From Alphaproteobacteria bacterium (GTDB lineage: Bacteria > Pseudomonadota > Alphaproteobacteria > SMXQ01): a DNA stretch of 53,407 nt. Below, piece by piece: positions 50,097 to 53,407 of the stretch. Where the stretch lies: contig JAURLI010000077.1 of the NCBI GenBank assembly GCA_030831315.1, forward strand, positions 1 to 53,407. Reading direction: 5' to 3'. Both the position numbers and the translations under genes were made by a program. The notes beneath the pieces are model-generated. The model made no database searches, was not told the DNA's origin, and saw nothing but the letters and a program-made list of their open reading frames with translations. The first letter of the stretch is position 1; the number at the start of each line of letters is the position of its first letter.

Positions 50097-51590
50097 ATGG
50101 AATATTTCACACTGCTCTCTGAAGGTTTCCTCCGCGTCATGCGGCCGGACATCATTCTCATCATGCTGGCGGCGATTCCGTTCGGCCTGATCTTCGGCAT
50201 CGTGCCGGGACTCTCGGGCCTGACCGCGCTCGCCATCCTGCTGCCTTTCATCTACGGGATGGAGGCGCTGCCGGGTCTTGCCCTGCTGCTCGCCTCCCAC
50301 GCGGTGATCTACACGGGCGGCTCGGTTTCGGCGATTATCCTCGGCATTCCCGGATCGCCCCCCAATGCGGCGACCGTCGTCGACGGCTACCCGATGGCCC
50401 AGCAGGGGCGTGGCGGGCAGGCGATGGGCGCGGCGCTGATGGCGTCCGGCCTCGGCGGCGTGTTCGGCGTGCTGGTTCTGGTGGCGATCCTGCCGGTGCT
50501 GGAGCCGATCGTGCTGTCCTTCGGTTCGCCGGAGACGTTCTTCCTCGCCCTCATGGGTGTCACCTTCATCGCCATCGTCGGCGAAGGCCCGATGCAGAAG
50601 GGCCTGATCGCGGGCGCGCTCGGCATCTTCCTCGCGCTGTTCGGCTACCAGCCGACCACCAGCGTGCCGCGTTTTCACTTCGGCTCCGATTACCTGCTCG
50701 ACGGCTTCCGCATCATTCCGCTGGCACTCGGCCTGTTCGCCGTGCCGGAACTGATCGCGCTGTCGGCCAAGGGCAAGTCGGTTGCGCAGACGGGTTCGAT
50801 CAGCGGCGTGACTTTCGGCCAGGTGATGGAGGGCTGCGCCGCCGTGTTCAAGCACTGGTGGCTGTTCATTAAGTCCTCGACCATCGGCGCCGTCGTCGGC
50901 ATCGTGCCGGGGGTGGGGGGCGAAACCTCTCCCTTCGTCGCCTACGCGGCGGCGAAGCAGTCCTCGCGCACGGCATCGACCTACGGACAGGGCAACATCG
51001 AAGGCGTCATCGCGCCGGAAAGCTCGAACAATGCGAAGGAGGGTGGCGCGCTGGTGCCGACGCTCGCTTTCGGCATTCCCGGTTCGACCGGCATGGCGCT
51101 GCTGCTCGGCGGCTTCCTCATTCTCGGGCTGGAGCCGGGGCCGGAGTTCCTCAAGGAACACATGGATCTCGGCGTCGGTCTGGCCATGGTCGTTGCCATC
51201 GCCAATGTCATGGCGGCGATCGTGATGATCCTGCTCGCCAAGTACATCGCGCGGCTGACCTACCTGCGCGGACACATCCTGGCGCCGCTTCTGCTCGCTA
51301 TCATCGTGCTCGGCACCTATGCGTCGAAGAACAACCCGATGGACGTCGTTTACGTCTTCGTCTTCGGCGCGCTCGGCTACCTGATGAAGGAGCTGAATTA
51401 TTCGCGCGCACCGCTGATCCTCGGCTTCGTTCTGACCAACGCGATTGAAAGTTACCTGCACATTTCGCTGCGGTCCTTCGGCCCGACGTTCTTCATGCGG
51501 CCGATTTCGCTCATCATCATCGGCCTTCTGGTGCTCGGCCTCGTCTGGCCCAGCATTTCGCGCCGCCTGCGGCGCGGGAGGGGCGCATGA
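50097..51590 (+). CDS. tctA: Tripartite tricarboxylate transporter large permease
   Basis: The 497-residue membrane protein has about 12 helices and the TctA signatures FGIVPGLSGLTALAILLPF, GIPGSPPNAATVVDGYPM and the repeat-related GIVPGVGGETSPFVAYAAAK. It forms the transport channel, driven by an ion gradient. It follows tctC by 56 bases and overlaps tctB by four bases. The order C-A-B differs from the common C-B-A. Confidence 0.93.
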   Translation: MEYFTLLSEGFLRVMRPDIILIMLAAIPFGLIFGIVPGLSGLTALAILLPFIYGMEALPGLALLLASHAVIYTGGSVSAIILGIPGSPPNAATVVDGYPMAQQGRGGQAMGAALMASGLGGVFGVLVLVAILPVLEPIVLSFGSPETFFLALMGVTFIAIVGEGPMQKGLIAGALGIFLALFGYQPTTSVPRFHFGSDYLLDGFRIIPLALGLFAVPELIALSAKGKSVAQTGSISGVTFGQVMEGCAAVFKHWWLFIKSSTIGAVVGIVPGVGGETSPFVAYAAAKQSSRTASTYGQGNIEGVIAPESSNNAKEGGALVPTLAFGIPGSTGMALLLGGFLILGLEPGPEFLKEHMDLGVGLAMVVAIANVMAAIVMILLAKYIARLTYLRGHILAPLLLAIIVLGTYASKNNPMDVVYVFVFGALGYLMKELNYSRAPLILGFVLTNAIESYLHISLRSFGPTFFMRPISLIIIGLLVLGLVWPSISRRLRRGRGA

Positions 51591-52042
51591 AAAAGCTCGA
51601 AATCATCCTGCCCGCCCTGATCATCGTCTTCACGCTGTTCGTCGTCGGTGCCGGGGCCTTCTATTACAATTACTCGATGGCGGTCATGCGCTTTCCCTAT
51701 TTCGTAGGCGCGGTGCTGATCGGTCTATCGGCCTGGCGGCTGGTTCAGGCGATCCAGGGCAAGCGTCTTCCGGGCGAACCCGAGGAATTGCAGGAACCGA
51801 CGACGGAAAGCATGGCCGAGTTCACGCGCACGGCTCTGTGGCTGGTGGCCATCCTGCCGGCGGTGTGGCTGCTCGGCTATCTCGTGGGCATCCCGCTCTA
51901 CCTGCTCGCCTATTTCCGGGCCCATGGCGAAAGCTGGCTGATGTCAGTGTCGTTGTCGCTCGGCGCGCTGGCGGTGACGTATTTCGTCTTCATCGTCTTC
52001 CTGCGCGTCAACCTGCCGGTCATGCCGCTGGGATTCCAATAA
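51587..52042 (+). CDS. tctB: Tripartite tricarboxylate transporter small membrane subunit
   Basis: The 151-residue protein has four predicted membrane helices (about residues 7-28, 38-55, 82-100 and 110-140), matching the TctB family. Its start overlaps the tctA stop by four bases, so the two are translationally coupled. It completes the transporter. Confidence 0.85.
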   Translation: MKKLEIILPALIIVFTLFVVGAGAFYYNYSMAVMRFPYFVGAVLIGLSAWRLVQAIQGKRLPGEPEELQEPTTESMAEFTRTALWLVAILPAVWLLGYLVGIPLYLLAYFRAHGESWLMSVSLSLGALAVTYFVFIVFLRVNLPVMPLGFQ

Positions 52043-52052
52043 GTTAGATCCA

Positions 52053-52076
52053 GAGTCCGGCGTTCGCGCCGGACTC
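52053..52076 (+). terminator. Hairpin after tctB
   Basis: GAGTCCGGCG and CGCCGGACTC are perfectly complementary around a TTCG loop, 10 bases past the tctB stop. The following GTCTTTC is only a short T-tract. It probably ends or attenuates the tct transcript before the aldehyde dehydrogenase gene. Confidence 0.65.
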
Positions 52077-52154
52077 GTCTTTCGCTCCGATTCGGGCGAA
52101 GATCACCCCAAAAGAACGGGGCCGCGGTTTTGCGGCCCGATAAAGGGAGCCGTC

Positions 52155-53407
52155 ATGCCGTCCGACACGACATCGCTATCCAATGAAATCGCGCCCGTGC
52201 ATGGGCGCATGCTGATCGACGGCGCCTGGGTCGAGGGCAGCGCGCGCCTTGAAGTGCGCAACCCGGCGCGTCCCGAGGAACTGGTCGGCACCGCTGCGCG
52301 GGCGACCAACGACGATATCGACGCTGCCGTCGCGGCGGCCAAGGCGGCACAGCCCGCCTGGGCGGCCAAGGGCTATCGCGCGCGCGCGGCACTGATCAGC
52401 GAGGCGTTGAAGCGCCTCGAGGCCGATGTGGACGCGCGCGCCGTTCTCTACAGCCGCGAAAACGGCAAGACGCTAGCCGAAGCCAAGGGCGAGTTGGCGA
52501 GCGTCTATCTGCGCCAGCGCCTGACCCTCGATCTCGTCGATGAGTTGGAGAACGAACGCCTTCTGACCGACGACAGCGGGCGCACCTTCGTAACCCGCAT
52601 TCCCTGGGGCACCGTCGTTTCGATCGTGCCGTGGAATGCGCCGGTGCCGCTTGCCTTCATGCAGATCATCCCGGCGCTGCTCGCGGGCAACGCGGTGCTG
52701 GTGAAACCGCCCGAGACCTGCCCGCTGGCGCTGACGCGCTCGGTGGAACTGATCGCCGATCTGTTCCCCAAAGGCGTGCTCGGCCTCGTCACCGGCCTGC
52801 CCAACGAGATCGGCGAGCGGCTGACATCGCATCCGGACGTCAACAAGATCGCCTTTACCGGCTCGATCCCGTCGGCGCGCATCATCGCGGCCAATGCCGC
52901 GCAGACGATCAAGGGCACGACCCTTGAACTTGGCGGCAACGATCCCGCCGTCCTGCTCGACGACGTCGATCTTTCGGACAAGACGATGGACCGCATGGCC
53001 GGTGTCGTGTTCCGCATGACCGGGCAGGTCTGCATGGCGATCAAGCGGGTTTATGTCCCGACCAAGATGCGCGACCGCTTCCTCGATGCCTTCGCCAAGG
53101 CCGCCGACAAGGTAGTGGTGGGCGAGGGGCTGCGTCCCGGCGTCACCATGGGGCCGCTGCATCAGGAAAAGGGCCTGATCCGCGGCCGCGGGCTGGTGGC
53201 GGAAGCCGAAAAGCGCGGCGCCCAGGTCATGAAGCTCGGCAAGATCGACGACGTGGAGACTTTCAACAAAGGCTGGTTCATGCAGCCGATGATCGTCACC
53301 GATGTTCCCGACGACGTCGGCCTGATGAGCGAAGAACAGTTCTGCCCGGCGCTGCCGGTAGCGACCTACGACGATCTCGACGAAGCCGTGAGCCGCGCCA
53401 ACGACAG
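52155..53407 (+). CDS. Aldehyde dehydrogenase family protein (5' part, runs off the window)
   Basis: The first 417 residues are present, and the frame is open to the last base. The Rossmann-type blocks VSIVPWNAPVPLAFMQIIPA and KIAFTGSIPSARI, the general-base glutamate in LELGGNDPAVLL and the nucleophile cysteine in TGQVCMAIKR are all visible, so it should be an active NAD(P)-linked aldehyde oxidiser. An AAGGGAG box lies seven bases before the ATG at 52155. It is of the general ALDH type, unlike boxD. The aldehyde is unknown. It follows the transporter on the same strand after a hairpin. Confidence 0.92.
   Translation, partial: MPSDTTSLSNEIAPVHGRMLIDGAWVEGSARLEVRNPARPEELVGTAARATNDDIDAAVAAAKAAQPAWAAKGYRARAALISEALKRLEADVDARAVLYSRENGKTLAEAKGELASVYLRQRLTLDLVDELENERLLTDDSGRTFVTRIPWGTVVSIVPWNAPVPLAFMQIIPALLAGNAVLVKPPETCPLALTRSVELIADLFPKGVLGLVTGLPNEIGERLTSHPDVNKIAFTGSIPSARIIAANAAQTIKGTTLELGGNDPAVLLDDVDLSDKTMDRMAGVVFRMTGQVCMAIKRVYVPTKMRDRFLDAFAKAADKVVVGEGLRPGVTMGPLHQEKGLIRGRGLVAEAEKRGAQVMKLGKIDDVETFNKGWFMQPMIVTDVPDDVGLMSEEQFCPALPVATYDDLDEAVSRAND

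Noticed and set aside
1-53407. tRNA, rRNA, CRISPR arrays, insertion sequences, integrases or phage genes
   Set aside because: I found no cloverleaf-like stretch, no regular repeat-spacer pattern, no transposase or integrase motif and no terminal repeats. Gene-level duplications here are ordinary paralogues.

Overview
The window is GC-rich DNA from a facultative or aerobic aromatic-degrading proteobacterium. I infer an alphaproteobacterium, possibly Rhodospirillales-like, from overall gene style (FdsGBACD-type formate dehydrogenase, tripartite tricarboxylate transporter, benzoyl-CoA genes). I could not test this by similarity search. I see no rRNA, tRNA, CRISPR array, insertion sequence or phage gene. 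Genes are tightly packed.

Layout. (1) 1-2237, + strand: end of an M20 peptidase, a class II aldolase-like protein and a gentisate 1,2-dioxygenase. (2) 2239-7978, - strand: a B12 uptake operon (btuB-btuF-btuC-btuD-tonB) in which every junction is a 4-base stop/start overlap, led by a clear cobalamin riboswitch. (3) 8029-21299, - strand: three FSR-like MFS transporters, a 4,5-dihydroxyphthalate-decarboxylase-like protein, an EutA-like reactivase, three paralogous bicupins, two paralogous haem-oxygenase-fold diiron proteins and a quinone-oxidoreductase-like enzyme. Strong terminators split this stretch into several transcripts. (4) 21534-28121: 3-oxoadipyl-CoA thiolase, a TauD-type dioxygenase, a PaaG-like isomerase, a FadB-like fusion, a DUF4863/PnbB-like protein, a cysteine-free Rrf2 regulator and a GNAT. 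(5) 28158-40567: boxC-boxB on +, then on - strand a probable operon of bicupin 4, UbiD decarboxylase, two class III CoA-transferases, oah and dch, and upstream of it boxD. (6) 40774-47833, + strand: fdsG-B-A-fdhD-fdsD (NAD formate dehydrogenase), then a phthalate-dioxygenase-reductase-type flavoprotein. (7) 47858-53407: LysR, tctC-A-B transporter and a truncated aldehyde dehydrogenase.

How it fits together. Most of the central part reads as one catabolic route, partly inferred: an aromatic dicarboxylate (best guess phthalate or an isomer) is imported by TctCAB and/or the MFS proteins. It is activated by the CoA-transferase pair using succinyl-CoA and decarboxylated by the prenyl-FMN enzyme to benzoyl-CoA. 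BoxB epoxidises benzoyl-CoA, BoxC opens the ring and releases formate, and BoxD oxidises the semialdehyde. The PaaG-like and FadB-like enzymes and PcaF then give acetyl-CoA and succinyl-CoA. Succinyl-CoA can recharge the CoA-transferase, and formate goes to the adjacent Fds enzyme. Also present are dch and oah, which belong to the oxygen-independent benzoyl-CoA route, without benzoyl-CoA reductase or had in view.

The least explained part, and the best candidate for an undescribed system, is the set of four paralogous bicupins (one of them leading the UbiD operon), twin diiron proteins, an orphan EutA-like reactivase and a Pht5-like decarboxylase.
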